From NCBI GenBank assembly GCA_021804105.1, contig JAJZKP010000005.1, forward strand, positions 1 through 45,504: a stretch of DNA of 45,504 nucleotides, read 5' to 3'. The position numbers and the translations under genes were made by a program. The notes under the pieces were generated by a model, which was not told where the DNA came from, ran no database searches, and worked only from the letters and a program-made list of their open reading frames with translations. Shown piece after piece: positions 15,510-23,809 of the stretch (its first letter is position 1; each line of letters starts with the position of its first letter). The stretch comes from Microcaldota archaeon. Lineage in GTDB: Archaea; Micrarchaeota; Micrarchaeia; Micrarchaeales; CABMGC01.

Positions 15510-17354
15510 TTATATCGACGAGATTCTGCACGATCCCCATGTAGAGGTCCATGAAAGTATTGCACTTCCGCCTGCTCCTCCGCCGCCAGGTGTACCGGCA
15601 GTTGTTCCACAAGCACCGTTGCCACTTGCACCACCAGTTCCTGTGCTGCCTCCAACTCCGCCATCACCACCGCCGTTTGCTCCAGTAGCTCCAGATGCAC
15701 CGCTAGATCCGCCATCACCACCATTACTGCTCTGGCCACCGCCACCACCGCCACCGCCATATCCTCCACCGCCACCACCGCCGCCGTTACTGCAAGAGCT
15801 ACCTACACCTCCAGAGAGCCCACTGCCACCATAACTAGGATTGCTACCTCCATAGCCATTTCCTCCTAAGCCCAAACTGCCTGAAGTTCCTCCATCGCCA
15901 CCAGTTCCGCCAGTATTGCTTCCGCCACCACCACCATATTGCCCGTAGTTACTACACCAGCCCCCTTCCCCGCCCGAGGCATAGCCATTAGGAATTACGG
16001 CACCTTGATTGAGAATTGCAGTACTTCCACCGCCGCCACCATAACCTCCAGCTTCTCCGTTTGCATCGCCGCTTCCGCCGCCTCCGCCATACCATCCGCT
16101 ACCTCCTGCGCCGCCGCAGCTGTTGTCTCCGCCGCCACCGCCGCCACCGCCGCCGCCAACATATATCGTGATTGTGTTGCCTGCAAAGAATACATAATTA
16201 CCCGTAGTCTCGGCTCCGTTACTTCCTACACCAGGGATATAACCGCCGCCACCGCCACCACCGCCGCCGTAAAGAGTATAGCTTATCGTGGCGGTGTTGG
16301 GTATGTTGGCAAGGGTGTAGTTCGTGTATATTGTATCTGTGCACTGTACTGAAGTACTCGTGAATGTCGCGGTCTCTGATGCTGAACCAGAAGGCATGGT
16401 CACACTGCACGTAGTCTGGCTGTTCGAGCATGAGAAAGAGCCTGACCACGAATTGAATGTGTATCCTGAACCAGCTGTCGCGGTAAGAGTAAGCAACTGT
16501 CCCGAGACGTATTCACCTGAGGAGCATCCTGACGATTCGGGAGTATTTGCAGAGAGTGTGCCTGTTCCTGAAGTTGAGAGAGTCAGTTGGTAGCATGTTG
16601 GCGGGGTTACGGAAAATGCTGCAGTCTCAGAGGCCGATGTAGACGGCATTGTTACCGAACACGTAGTCTGGCTGTTCGAGCATGAGAAAGAGCCTGACCA
16701 CGAATTGAATGTGTATCCTGAACCAGCTGTCGCGGTAAGAGTAAGCAACTGTCCCGAGACGTATTCACCTGAGGAGCATCCTGACGATTCGGGAGTATTT
16801 GCAGAGAGTGTGCCTGTTCCTGAAGTTGAGAGAGTCAGTTGGTAGCATGTTTGCTGGATTGACGACTGTGCAGTAACAACATGGGCGCTGAAAGTGGCAA
16901 TTTGGGATACCTGTCCTGACTGCGTAGCCGTATTATACACTATCCAGAGGTGCCCGGCATACTGTTTGCCTATAGGACCGGCAGCACCGGGACACTGGAA
17001 GGAGAGCTGCACTTGGGTGCCTGTCTGGAGTGTCGTGCCTGAAATCGGGACTGTGTTTGTAGGTGCAGCGGAGCTGTTCGTGCATGCAATTGCGGTTATG
17101 GTTATTGGATAGTTGCTTAACTGGCCAAGGATAGCATTTGCAGTTCCCGCTGTGCTGAGCACCAGATTGCTGCATACGTATCCTGTCTGGGCAATGCAGG
17201 AGTTGCCAAGGCCTGCAGCGGAATTGAAAACACCGAGATAATAGAGCACTCCGAGGACGATCGCAATTACGAGTATGGCCCATCCGTATGTCATCAGGTA
17301 TTCCATTGCCGACTGAGTCTTCAGGTAGTGCCGATTATCCGGGAATGGCATCAT
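15510..17354 (-). CDS. Pilin-headed, glycine-rich surface protein with two near-identical internal repeats
   Basis: The 614-residue protein begins with a class III signal peptide (HYLKTQSAMEYLMTYGWAIL followed by VIAIVLGVLYYLGVF), as in archaeal type IV pilin-like proteins cleaved by a FlaK/PibD peptidase. A globular region follows, then two tandem domains of 84 residues (each with YQLTLSTSGTGTLSAN and SGYTFNSWSGSFSCSN) like bacterial InlB-type or SSSN beta-repeats with Cys pairs. The last 250 residues are extremely Gly-rich with runs of 8-10 Gly, plus scattered Cys. It is probably exposed on the cell surface as an adhesin or pilus tip. The start is ATG 17354 with GAGGG just upstream; ATG 17420 is a possible leaderless start. 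The sequence of the repeats is notable at DNA level. Confidence 0.82.
   Translation of the reverse strand: MMPFPDNRHYLKTQSAMEYLMTYGWAILVIAIVLGVLYYLGVFNSAAGLGNSCIAQTGYVCSNLVLSTAGTANAILGQLSNYPITITAIACTNSSAAPTNTVPISGTTLQTGTQVQLSFQCPGAAGPIGKQYAGHLWIVYNTATQSGQVSQIATFSAHVVTAQSSIQQTCYQLTLSTSGTGTLSANTPESSGCSSGEYVSGQLLTLTATAGSGYTFNSWSGSFSCSNSQTTCSVTMPSTSASETAAFSVTPPTCYQLTLSTSGTGTLSANTPESSGCSSGEYVSGQLLTLTATAGSGYTFNSWSGSFSCSNSQTTCSVTMPSGSASETATFTSTSVQCTDTIYTNYTLANIPNTATISYTLYGGGGGGGGGYIPGVGSNGAETTGNYVFFAGNTITIYVGGGGGGGGGGDNSCGGAGGSGWYGGGGGSGDANGEAGGYGGGGGSTAILNQGAVIPNGYASGGEGGWCSNYGQYGGGGGSNTGGTGGDGGTSGSLGLGGNGYGGSNPSYGGSGLSGGVGSSCSNGGGGGGGGYGGGGGGGGQSSNGGDGGSSGASGATGANGGGDGGVGGSTGTGGASGNGACGTTAGTPGGGGAGGSAILSWTSTWGSCRISSI
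16408..16599. repeat. 192-bp exact direct repeat, copy 1
   Basis: This copy is identical base for base to 16660-16851, with a period of 252 bp (84 codons, in frame). It encodes most of the second beta-repeat domain of the surface protein. Synonymous positions are also identical, so the copies are recent or kept alike by gene conversion. Confidence 0.9.
16660..16851. repeat. 192-bp exact direct repeat, copy 2
   Basis: Partner of 16408-16599. The 60-bp spacer between the copies differs from the sequence after copy 2, so only the 192-bp block is conserved. Confidence 0.9.
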
Positions 17355-17576
17355 GTCCCTCTTAGAAACCCGTGATGTCACATCAGCAGCATATACGTGT
17401 GCCTCGTGCCCGTTCTGCATACGACTTCACTGTTAGCATGGAAAAAAAACATATAAACTTATGCCTCGGCTCTGGTTTATTGACTACGCGGCTGTTGGGG
17501 GAGAAGGAAGGGCCCATAGGCAGCGGTGGTAGAAAGATTCTTAACCTATCGACTTCTTAATCTCAGGTGCATCATA

Positions 17577-18131
17577 ATGGAAGAATTGGTTGTACTTGTA
17601 GACGCGCATGACAATGAAGTGGGAACAATGGAAAAGCTTGCTGCACACAGCAATGGCGGAAAACTCCACAGGGCCATATCTATTTTCATATTCAACAGCA
17701 AGGGCCAGCTGATGCTCCAGCAGCGCTCTGAGTCGAAGTACCATAGCGGCGGATTATGGACCAATACGGTTTGCAGCCATCCGCTTCCCGGAGAAGAGCC
17801 CATTGAGGCAGCGCATAGAAAGCTCATGCAAGAGATGGGTTTTGACTGCGATATGCACGAGACGTTCTCATTCACGTATGAGGCATATGTTGGCAACGGA
17901 CTTACCGAGAAGGAATTCGATCATGTTATCTTTGGCAATTATGACAAGGAGCCCAGGCCCAATCCCGAGGAGGCGAAAGGATGGAAATGGATAGGGCTTC
18001 GTGATCTGAGAGATGGAATAAAGAGGAATCCTGATTCTTACACGAAGTGGCTTAGCATAGTAATAGATAATGTCATAGAAAGCCACGACAAGGACGCGGA
18101 CCTGCAGAGGCACAGTTCTGTAAGGCCATAG
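17577..18131 (+). CDS. idi: Isopentenyl-diphosphate delta-isomerase, type I (Nudix)
   Basis: The 184-residue protein carries the type I isomerase signatures: HRAISIFIFNSKGQLMLQQR, then GGLWTNTVCSHPLPGEE with the catalytic Cys66 and metal-binding His68, the Nudix-like EAAHRKLMQEMGF, and WKWIGLRDL near the C terminus. It interconverts IPP and DMAPP in the cytosol and feeds GGPP synthase. Many archaea instead use the flavin-dependent type II enzyme, so the type I form here is worth noting; it is known from haloarchaea and some DPANN. ATG 17577 is preferred to the upstream in-frame starts because it begins the conserved domain and probably sits at the mRNA 5' end. Confidence 0.92.
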   Translation: MEELVVLVDAHDNEVGTMEKLAAHSNGGKLHRAISIFIFNSKGQLMLQQRSESKYHSGGLWTNTVCSHPLPGEEPIEAAHRKLMQEMGFDCDMHETFSFTYEAYVGNGLTEKEFDHVIFGNYDKEPRPNPEEAKGWKWIGLRDLRDGIKRNPDSYTKWLSIVIDNVIESHDKDADLQRHSSVRP

Positions 18132-18196
18132 GCACATGGTCCATTAATCAGGATGTAGCTGCTGCGTAAGTGTGATGCTATGCCGGCATGCAAAGG

Positions 18197-18907
18197 CTAT
18201 ACGCCGTGGAACCAGAAGCCCTTCTCCTGCTTGTTCGCCTTTTTCTTGCTGTTGTTCTTGAATATCTTCCCCATGAATGATGCCTTCTTCACTGGCACGG
18301 GCACTGCCCCTAAGTTCATCTCAGGATGCTGCTCGGCATAGGCGTTCTGCCATTCGTGGAACTTGACAAGCTTGTCGGTCTCCCCTTTCCTTACCGATTC
18401 CTCGTACTTTGCCTTCATATCCTTCCACTCTTCCATAGCATAGGTATAGGGCGGGTGCTCCCTTATAGAAGGCGGATCGAACTGATAAGCGTACATATTC
18501 TTATAGTAATCGAAATCAGAAACAGCCATGCTCTTCTGGTCTATCTGGACCCCTTCGCTTGCAAGGAAGTCTATGAGCCCTTCCAGGCTTATCTTCTCCT
18601 TAAGGTTCTTCGAGTCAGACGGGTTGTAGACAACAGTTATCTTCAATTTTGCAAACTCGACCTTAGCCTTGAGTATCGCATCGTTTAGGAGGAGCCTGTA
18701 TTGTAGCCTTGCAGCATGCTCGAGATCCACGAGCTCGTCCTTCCTGAGGTTCGAGAACTCGACCTCTTTTACCATAGAGTATGGCACGCGGTACTCTTTC
18801 CCATTCTCGACAACCTTGTCGTTGTATTCGCCTGCAGACATCTCCTGCTGCATTCTCAGGTCTCTCTGGTATGCACTCTCAGTAGGGCCCGTCTCTCGTC
18901 TGTCCAA
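18197..18907 (-). CDS. Unidentified soluble protein next to the tetraether synthase gene
   Basis: I do not recognise this 236-residue protein. It is hydrophilic, with a helical N-terminal half (LRKDELVDLEHAARLQYRLL), a middle segment rich in aromatics (DFDYYKNMYAYQFDPPSIRE; PPYTYAMEEWKDMKAKYEES) and a strongly basic C terminus (KIFKNNSKKKANKQEKGFWF) that could bind nucleic acid or membrane phosphates. It lies 17 bp after the tetraether synthase stop on the same strand, so the two are probably cotranscribed. The first start is a TTG at 18907; the next in-frame ATG is at 18853. A role linked to lipid synthesis is only suggested by position. Confidence 0.7.
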   Translation of the reverse strand: MDRRETGPTESAYQRDLRMQQEMSAGEYNDKVVENGKEYRVPYSMVKEVEFSNLRKDELVDLEHAARLQYRLLLNDAILKAKVEFAKLKITVVYNPSDSKNLKEKISLEGLIDFLASEGVQIDQKSMAVSDFDYYKNMYAYQFDPPSIREHPPYTYAMEEWKDMKAKYEESVRKGETDKLVKFHEWQNAYAEQHPEMNLGAVPVPVKKASFMGKIFKNNSKKKANKQEKGFWFHGV

Positions 18908-18924
18908 TTAAATCACAATCTTGT

Positions 18925-20874
18925 TCAGCAATTGCAGGAACCGTGGCCTCCGCAACCGCAGGATGAGCCTTCGCTCTCCTGCCCGGACTTTCCGCAGCCG
19001 CATGAGCCAGAGGAGTTTCCGCACGCACACGAGTCTGCTTCCTTATCTGTCTCTGCAGACTTGGGAGCAGCAGCCATCATTGTAGGAGCTGCTTTTGCTG
19101 CAGTGGCCATCGCGCCCTTCGCTGCCATTGTCTTAGCGGCCTCGGCAAGATTGACCGGCAGTGTGAAGTAATCAGTTGCCTTGACATACGTGCGCTGGTA
19201 AGGTTCGCTAGCCTCAAGTTCCTTAACATTTCTCATGTACTTGTCTCCCGAATATGACCATTTCTCATGCATTGTTTCCCATTCCTTGGAAGGTATTGCG
19301 TACTGCCGCTGGATCTTGTCCCTGTATACCTCAGGGAAGACATTGAACGTACAGAATGGAAGCACCCTTCCATCAGGCATCGCATAGTGTATGTCGCACT
19401 TCTCGACCCTCTTTATATCATATGTATACTCATCCTGGAAGTGCATCATTCCTAGGAATAGGGATTTCATCTGGAATGCACCCATAGAGGCAAAATCGCG
19501 CTTCAGGATAACGCTCATAAGAAGCTTTCCGAAATTGATTGACTTGGGCTGCTTCTCTTTGTCTATGAATTTGTTTATTCCTGTGACCGCCTTGAGTGCT
19601 ATGAGTTTCCTCTGGATTGCGTTCTTGCCCTCCATCTCGTTGACCGCATCTTGCAGGTGCTCGAGCATTCCAGCAACATCGACAAACCTTGTTATCGGAA
19701 CAATCTTGCCATCCTGGTCCTGGAAGATGTATGAGCCGGCTCCGCATGCGAAATGGATTGATAGGTCGTATTTATATCCGCCGCTCAGTGCCTCGAGGAA
19801 CTTGTTTATCCCTCCAACGTAAGGTACTGAGAACCAATCCTCTTTGGTTATTACGCCACCAGTCTGTTGTTCGATGAGCTTTATTGCACCAGGAATGGAG
19901 ATTCTCTGCTTCTCTCGCATCCTTGAAGGCATTCTCCCGACCAGCGATACGGGCTGGAAGTTGACTGCCTTTACCACATCGCTGTTATTTAGCGCAAAGT
20001 TGATTATGCTGCCAAGCTCGTGGTCGTTTATCGTTCTTATTACTGTTGGAACTAGCACTATGCCTATTCCTGCCTTTCGCGCAGCATCAAACGTCAATGG
20101 GGTTTCCCAGTGGTTCTTGGGGTTAGCCCTCTTGCTGACTCCGTCGAAGGAGAGGTAGAGCGTGCTGACTCCCGCGTGCCTTAGCTTTATGGCCTCTTCA
20201 GGGTGCAGCCCCAGGTTTATTCCAGTAGTGTTTAGCTGTATCTGGTCGAAGCCGGCTTCCTTTGCGTTCTTGACTATCTGCACCAGCTCAGGCCTCATCG
20301 TAGGCTCTCCTCCGGTTATCTGGAGCGCATTGGCAGGTATTGGCTTCTGGTGCCTAAGCACATAGAAGATCTTGTTGAGCTCATCGACTGTAGGTTCGTA
20401 GATTGCTTCTCCCTCCTTTGCATAGAAGAAGCAGTACCAGCACGAGAGGTGGCATCTGTTCGTTATTACCACGTTGGCAAGCCCTGTATGCGACTTGTGC
20501 CTTTCGCATATTCCGCAGTCGAACGGACAGTTTTCACCCTTGTTTATGAAGTTGGGGTTGTCAAAGCCTCTCCCGTAATAATTGTAATTCTTCATCTTTA
20601 CATACATTTCATAGTCTTCCCAGTACTTCTCTACCGTCCAGTTATGCTCAGGGCAGAACTTCCTTATCATTACATTGTCTCCATCCTTGTATATAGTGCC
20701 ATCTATGATGAGCTTGCACTCAGGACAGACTGTCTTAGTCCTTTCAAGCACAGGCATCCTCTCCATTTCCTCGGTTGTCCTGTGATATGGGGCCAGTAGC
20801 GGATCTTCCTGCTTTGTTATCACTATGTTCTCAAGTTTGTTGCCAGAAATTATGCCTTTGTCTTCTAAGACCAT
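18925..20874 (-). CDS. tes: Radical SAM tetraether lipid synthase (Tes-like) with a Cys-rich tail
   Basis: The 649-residue protein is a radical SAM enzyme of the COG1964/Tes family. Its cluster motif is CHLSCWYC (Cys141, Cys145, Cys148), followed by TGGEPTMRPEL and LYLSFDGVS. Upstream, Cys50/Cys53 with Cys74-x-x-His77 and Cys116/Cys120/Cys123 give further metal sites typical of the family. Tes joins phytanyl chain ends of archaeal lipids to form biphytanyl tetraethers (GDGT), using extra Fe-S clusters. Unusually, the C terminus adds an Ala/Lys-rich helix and then four CxC pairs in about 35 residues (CAC, CGC, CGC, CNC). A TATA box (GTTTATAAG on the minus strand, about 20913-20921) and an inverted repeat upstream (20950-20982) suggest regulation. 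Activity is inferred from the family. Confidence 0.87.
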   Translation of the reverse strand: MVLEDKGIISGNKLENIVITKQEDPLLAPYHRTTEEMERMPVLERTKTVCPECKLIIDGTIYKDGDNVMIRKFCPEHNWTVEKYWEDYEMYVKMKNYNYYGRGFDNPNFINKGENCPFDCGICERHKSHTGLANVVITNRCHLSCWYCFFYAKEGEAIYEPTVDELNKIFYVLRHQKPIPANALQITGGEPTMRPELVQIVKNAKEAGFDQIQLNTTGINLGLHPEEAIKLRHAGVSTLYLSFDGVSKRANPKNHWETPLTFDAARKAGIGIVLVPTVIRTINDHELGSIINFALNNSDVVKAVNFQPVSLVGRMPSRMREKQRISIPGAIKLIEQQTGGVITKEDWFSVPYVGGINKFLEALSGGYKYDLSIHFACGAGSYIFQDQDGKIVPITRFVDVAGMLEHLQDAVNEMEGKNAIQRKLIALKAVTGINKFIDKEKQPKSINFGKLLMSVILKRDFASMGAFQMKSLFLGMMHFQDEYTYDIKRVEKCDIHYAMPDGRVLPFCTFNVFPEVYRDKIQRQYAIPSKEWETMHEKWSYSGDKYMRNVKELEASEPYQRTYVKATDYFTLPVNLAEAAKTMAAKGAMATAAKAAPTMMAAAPKSAETDKEADSCACGNSSGSCGCGKSGQESEGSSCGCGGHGSCNC

Positions 20875-20949
20875 TTATACACCTAAACCGTGTGATTATA
20901 GGGGCGTTAAAGACTTATAAACCTTTGGTGGCTGGCCTGGCAGTATAAT

Positions 20950-20982
20950 CCAGTTATAATAATATTACTACAATATAACTGG
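20950..20982. promoter_or_regulatory. 9-bp perfect inverted repeat upstream of the tetraether synthase gene
   Basis: CCAGTTATA (20950-20958) and TATAACTGG (20974-20982) are exact reverse complements separated by 15 AT-rich bases. The repeat sits about 30 bp upstream of the tes TATA box, where an activator would bind. It could also act as the end of the nop5 transcript, since it lies downstream of nop5 on the same strand. The rest of the 20875-21179 gap shows no gene. Confidence 0.55.
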
Positions 20983-21179
20983 GTTTTATATCGTGCATTT
21001 AATTGCAGCATGTTCGTCTTTTGACGTTCTGCGCTTAGATCCCTGCCTTCCTGCACTGTCATTTATGGCAGCAACACTGTCTACAATGCATAAGATGCAC
21101 AAGCAGTCCAGATTGCACTGCGGCGCATGACCCTTGTACGTTGCATGCACTAGGTTGATAATAAGTGTATTCCTAGAAA

Positions 21180-22097
21180 TTATCTCTGCCGCCGATTCTG
21201 CCAGTTTGCACGTCCTGGCCTGCCCCCGCGCGGGCGGTTGCCCTGCCAGTGCCTCTGCTGCTGTGGCTGTTCTGGCTTCTCAGGCCGCTCCTGCCCGGCA
21301 TACTTCTTGAGCGTCAGGTCGATCTGTTCCTTGAGCCGCGGGGCTATGAAGTTCTTGGTGAAGGCATCAGCCTTTGCCGCTATGCATATCTTGGTTGCGA
21401 AGAGCCTTGCTATCCTGCCTCTATCGCCCTTCCTTGCAGAGGTGATCTGCGGGAGCTTGAAGAGAACCCCGTATTTTGGCGGCTTGCTGTGAAACTTTAT
21501 GTGCTTGAAGAGGGCCTTCTCTGCTCCGAGAAGTTGTATTGTGCTCGCAGGCATCATAGCCAGCTTTGAGAGGGAGCCTGCCCTTGAGAGCAATTCCGCG
21601 GCAACCTTATAGTCTATTAAGTATGATATATTGGGCATGAGGACCTTCATCCTCTCTTCCAGGAACTTGTCAAGGAGCTCTTCTTCCTTTGCAAGGTCTA
21701 TCTCGGCATTTGCAACGCTTTTCAACATCTCGTATTCCTGTTCGCTGGGTTCATTGCCTATGCTCTTCTCTATCTTAGAGGCCACTTCAGCAGAACCAGT
21801 GCCTATTAACTCCTCAAGCTGGGCCTGCGATGCCTCTTTCTTGTTCTTCCCGAATATGACCACGAACTTAGCATATGACAATTGGTTGTTGAGCCTTAAT
21901 TCCGGAAAGAATATGCCGTACCAGTCCTCGAGCTTCTCATGAATGAGGTTTCTGGTGCGCTCCATCTCATTGTATGTATTTATCGCTACTATCACCGAGT
22001 GCTCTCCAGTAGAATAAGCGCTAGTCACACTAGCCTTTGCCAGTTCCATCAATCGCTCTCTCTTCTCCTCTGGGCTTTCTTTCACAAAAACACGCAA
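21180..22097 (-). CDS. nop5: Nop5/Nop56-family box C/D sRNP core protein
   Basis: The 305-residue protein has a helical N-terminal part and coiled coil, then the Nop domain: NISYLIDYKVAAELLSRAGS, LSKLAMMPASTIQLLGAEKA and LFKHIKFHSKPPKYGVLF. This domain binds L7Ae and the box C/D guide RNA, while the coiled coil dimerises and the N-terminal domain recruits fibrillarin for 2'-O-methylation of rRNA and tRNA. The C terminus is an Arg/Gly/Gln-rich disordered tail (RPRGGRPGRANWQNRRQR), shorter than eukaryotic KKE tails. The N-terminal domain looks reduced. The start is a TTG at 22097, where a TATA element (TTATTTATTA, about 22118-22127) predicts the mRNA end, so translation would be leaderless. Confidence 0.9.
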   Translation of the reverse strand: MRVFVKESPEEKRERLMELAKASVTSAYSTGEHSVIVAINTYNEMERTRNLIHEKLEDWYGIFFPELRLNNQLSYAKFVVIFGKNKKEASQAQLEELIGTGSAEVASKIEKSIGNEPSEQEYEMLKSVANAEIDLAKEEELLDKFLEERMKVLMPNISYLIDYKVAAELLSRAGSLSKLAMMPASTIQLLGAEKALFKHIKFHSKPPKYGVLFKLPQITSARKGDRGRIARLFATKICIAAKADAFTKNFIAPRLKEQIDLTLKKYAGQERPEKPEQPQQQRHWQGNRPRGGRPGRANWQNRRQR

Positions 22098-22433
22098 TAG
22101 TTATTCTCTAGTAAGTAATAAATAATGGCATCCTCTTCCATCTGAAGGGCAGAAGGTTCAGCCCGGTTTGGTGTATCTCCCTATCTGAATATTTGTTCTT
22201 TGTTTGATGCACAAGGCACACATAATAAGATATAGGAACATTCGCATTCATCCCCTATCTCAACGACAGGATTGTTTCTCCGTGCGCGCTGTAGTCGAAT
22301 ATCTGTAAGGTTAGCTTAGAACATATGGGCAGGTTTTCTTGGATCTTGCGGCAATGGACTTTCGCTGCATGACCAGAGTATTGGCAAAGGTTATATATCC
22401 CAATATTTAGAATGTATTCGGGTGTTGCCAAGC

Positions 22434-22658
22434 ATGCCGGGCGAACATGATAGGGTCAAGAGAAGGAGGTTCCGAATCACATACCATAGAAAAGGATGGG
22501 GCCCGGTGGAGTTCGTCAAGGTCTACGAAGCTGAAACGCACGGGCCAGAAGGAGCACTGCACGGCTTTATGAGCGAAAACGGCCTAAGCAATGACGAGAT
22601 AGTCAGACTAGAAGAGATCGAAGAAAGCAAACACGTACAGTATACAAAGGAGGTCTAG
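22434..22658 (+). CDS. Small basic/acidic protein, possibly ribosomal protein LX-like
   Basis: The 74-residue product begins basic (DRVKRRRFRITYHRKGWG), continues PVEFVKVYEAETHGPEGALH, and ends acidic (IVRLEEIEESKHV). The order beta strand, basic turn, strand, helix, final strand LEEIEE resembles the archaeal 50S protein LX (L18a/L20a family, about 75 residues), but key residues are few and I am not sure. A strong TATA box (TTATATATCC, 22391-22400) predicts a start near 22424, so ATG 22434 has a 10-nt leader; the GTG and TTG just upstream are less likely. The 336-bp gap to nop5 (22098-22433) holds no other gene I can support. Confidence 0.6.
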   Translation: MPGEHDRVKRRRFRITYHRKGWGPVEFVKVYEAETHGPEGALHGFMSENGLSNDEIVRLEEIEESKHVQYTKEV

Positions 22659-22675
22659 CCTGAAGGCCATGGTAT

Positions 22676-23695
22676 TTACATACCATATCCGTGCCAGTTA
22701 ATTATCTTGTAGTTAGACCGTATGTCCAAGTTTCTAAAAGGCAGCAGGCCTTTGATTGGTTTTATGACCTCGCCAGAAAGAATCCTAATGTTCTCATTTC
22801 TGAATATCCTCCTATGCCTTACAACGGCCTTCTCAAATGCCATTTTCTTGTTTTCGCAGAGAACCATCCCGAAGGAGCGGAAACTGCCGCTTATTGGGAA
22901 GATAAGCTGGAATGTGTTCAGCAACGGCGAGTCTTTGTCATCGGAGAAGTAAGAGTCCCTTGCACTGGAGAACGCCACTGACGATGTTGTCTTTGTAAAC
23001 GTATAGTTGATAAAATAGATCACGCTTGCATAGTTTTCGGGCGGTGCCTGTACGGCTATGGTGAACCTGCTTATGATGCCCTTTTTGAGGAGCCTGAAGA
23101 GCCGGTATCTTGCGGTAGCCTCGCTTATGCCAGACATCTTTCCGAGTTCACCGTAGCCTGCCCTTGAATAGCCATTCAGTGTCTTTAGCATTAGCTTGTC
23201 TGCACGATCTAGTCTTTGCTGGTCACCAATTAATTCTATGAATGAATCGTTCATTGGCAGGTATCCAAAATGCGAGACCACGTATCGCGAGGGCATAATG
23301 GTAGCGCCATATCGCGACAGCGCCTCCGCCGTGAGGGTTTCCCATCTGGTGTAATTTATGGCATTGTCTGCTACCGCATATATTAGCAGATCGAATTTTC
23401 CATTAATCTTGAAGACGCACTGTACATATTTGTCATCCTTAAATAAACGTGATAGCTCTTCGTCGCTGGGCCGGGTCTTGAACCTTACAGCAACAAGATA
23501 TCTTTCGCTAAGCCCTAGCTTTTCCATGTCTACTTCAATGGTAAATCTTATGTCGAGTTGGGAAACAAGCTTGTCAATAAGCTTGAGAGCCGTCACCCTC
23601 GAGCACTGGGCAGCCTTGGCAAGGCCCGATACAGTTATCCTTGAATTTGCGCTAAGTTCCTTCAGCACGATCTTGTCCCGTGGCGCATAGTACAT
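22676..23695 (-). CDS. Two-module Lrp/AsnC-like transcription regulator, paralogue B
   Basis: The 339-residue protein starts directly with a winged helix (RDKIVLKELSANSRITVSGL, AKAAQCSRVTALKLIDKL), then VDMEKLG and a RAM-like domain (YLVAVRFKTRPSDEELSRLF, GKFDLLIYAVADNAINY). A second winged helix (RLDRADKLMLKTLNGYSRAG, ISEATARYRLFRLLKKGI) and a second alpha/beta domain follow. The order matches the proteins at 12.5 and 31.6 kb, and this is the shortest version, without an N-terminal extension. The promoter appears as CTTTTAACC (minus strand, about 23713-23721), giving a near-leaderless mRNA. It is divergent from an EamA transporter, which could be a target by analogy with Lrp regulators of transport genes. 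Confidence 0.82.
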   Translation of the reverse strand: MYYAPRDKIVLKELSANSRITVSGLAKAAQCSRVTALKLIDKLVSQLDIRFTIEVDMEKLGLSERYLVAVRFKTRPSDEELSRLFKDDKYVQCVFKINGKFDLLIYAVADNAINYTRWETLTAEALSRYGATIMPSRYVVSHFGYLPMNDSFIELIGDQQRLDRADKLMLKTLNGYSRAGYGELGKMSGISEATARYRLFRLLKKGIISRFTIAVQAPPENYASVIYFINYTFTKTTSSVAFSSARDSYFSDDKDSPLLNTFQLIFPISGSFRSFGMVLCENKKMAFEKAVVRHRRIFRNENIRILSGEVIKPIKGLLPFRNLDIRSNYKIINWHGYGM

Positions 23696-23809
23696 ACGGG
23701 TATAGCACAGGAAAAGGTTAAAAGCAGTACTTTACAGAATCTGAAGACTGATCAAATAAGTTTGATAAAAAGACATAATTTATAAGGACTGGAAGCCCCA
23801 TTTGACTTG

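Noticed and set aside
15436-16352. Long Pro-rich and Ala-rich plus-strand frames opposite the glycine-rich gene
   Set aside because: They are the antisense of Gly codons (GGN read as NCC) and have no start context. The minus-strand gene has a signal peptide and a domain structure.
20990-21163. GTG-started minus-strand frame of about 55 codons between nop5 and tes
   Set aside because: Cys-rich and repetitive with no ATG start and no known motif; probably chance in an intergenic region.
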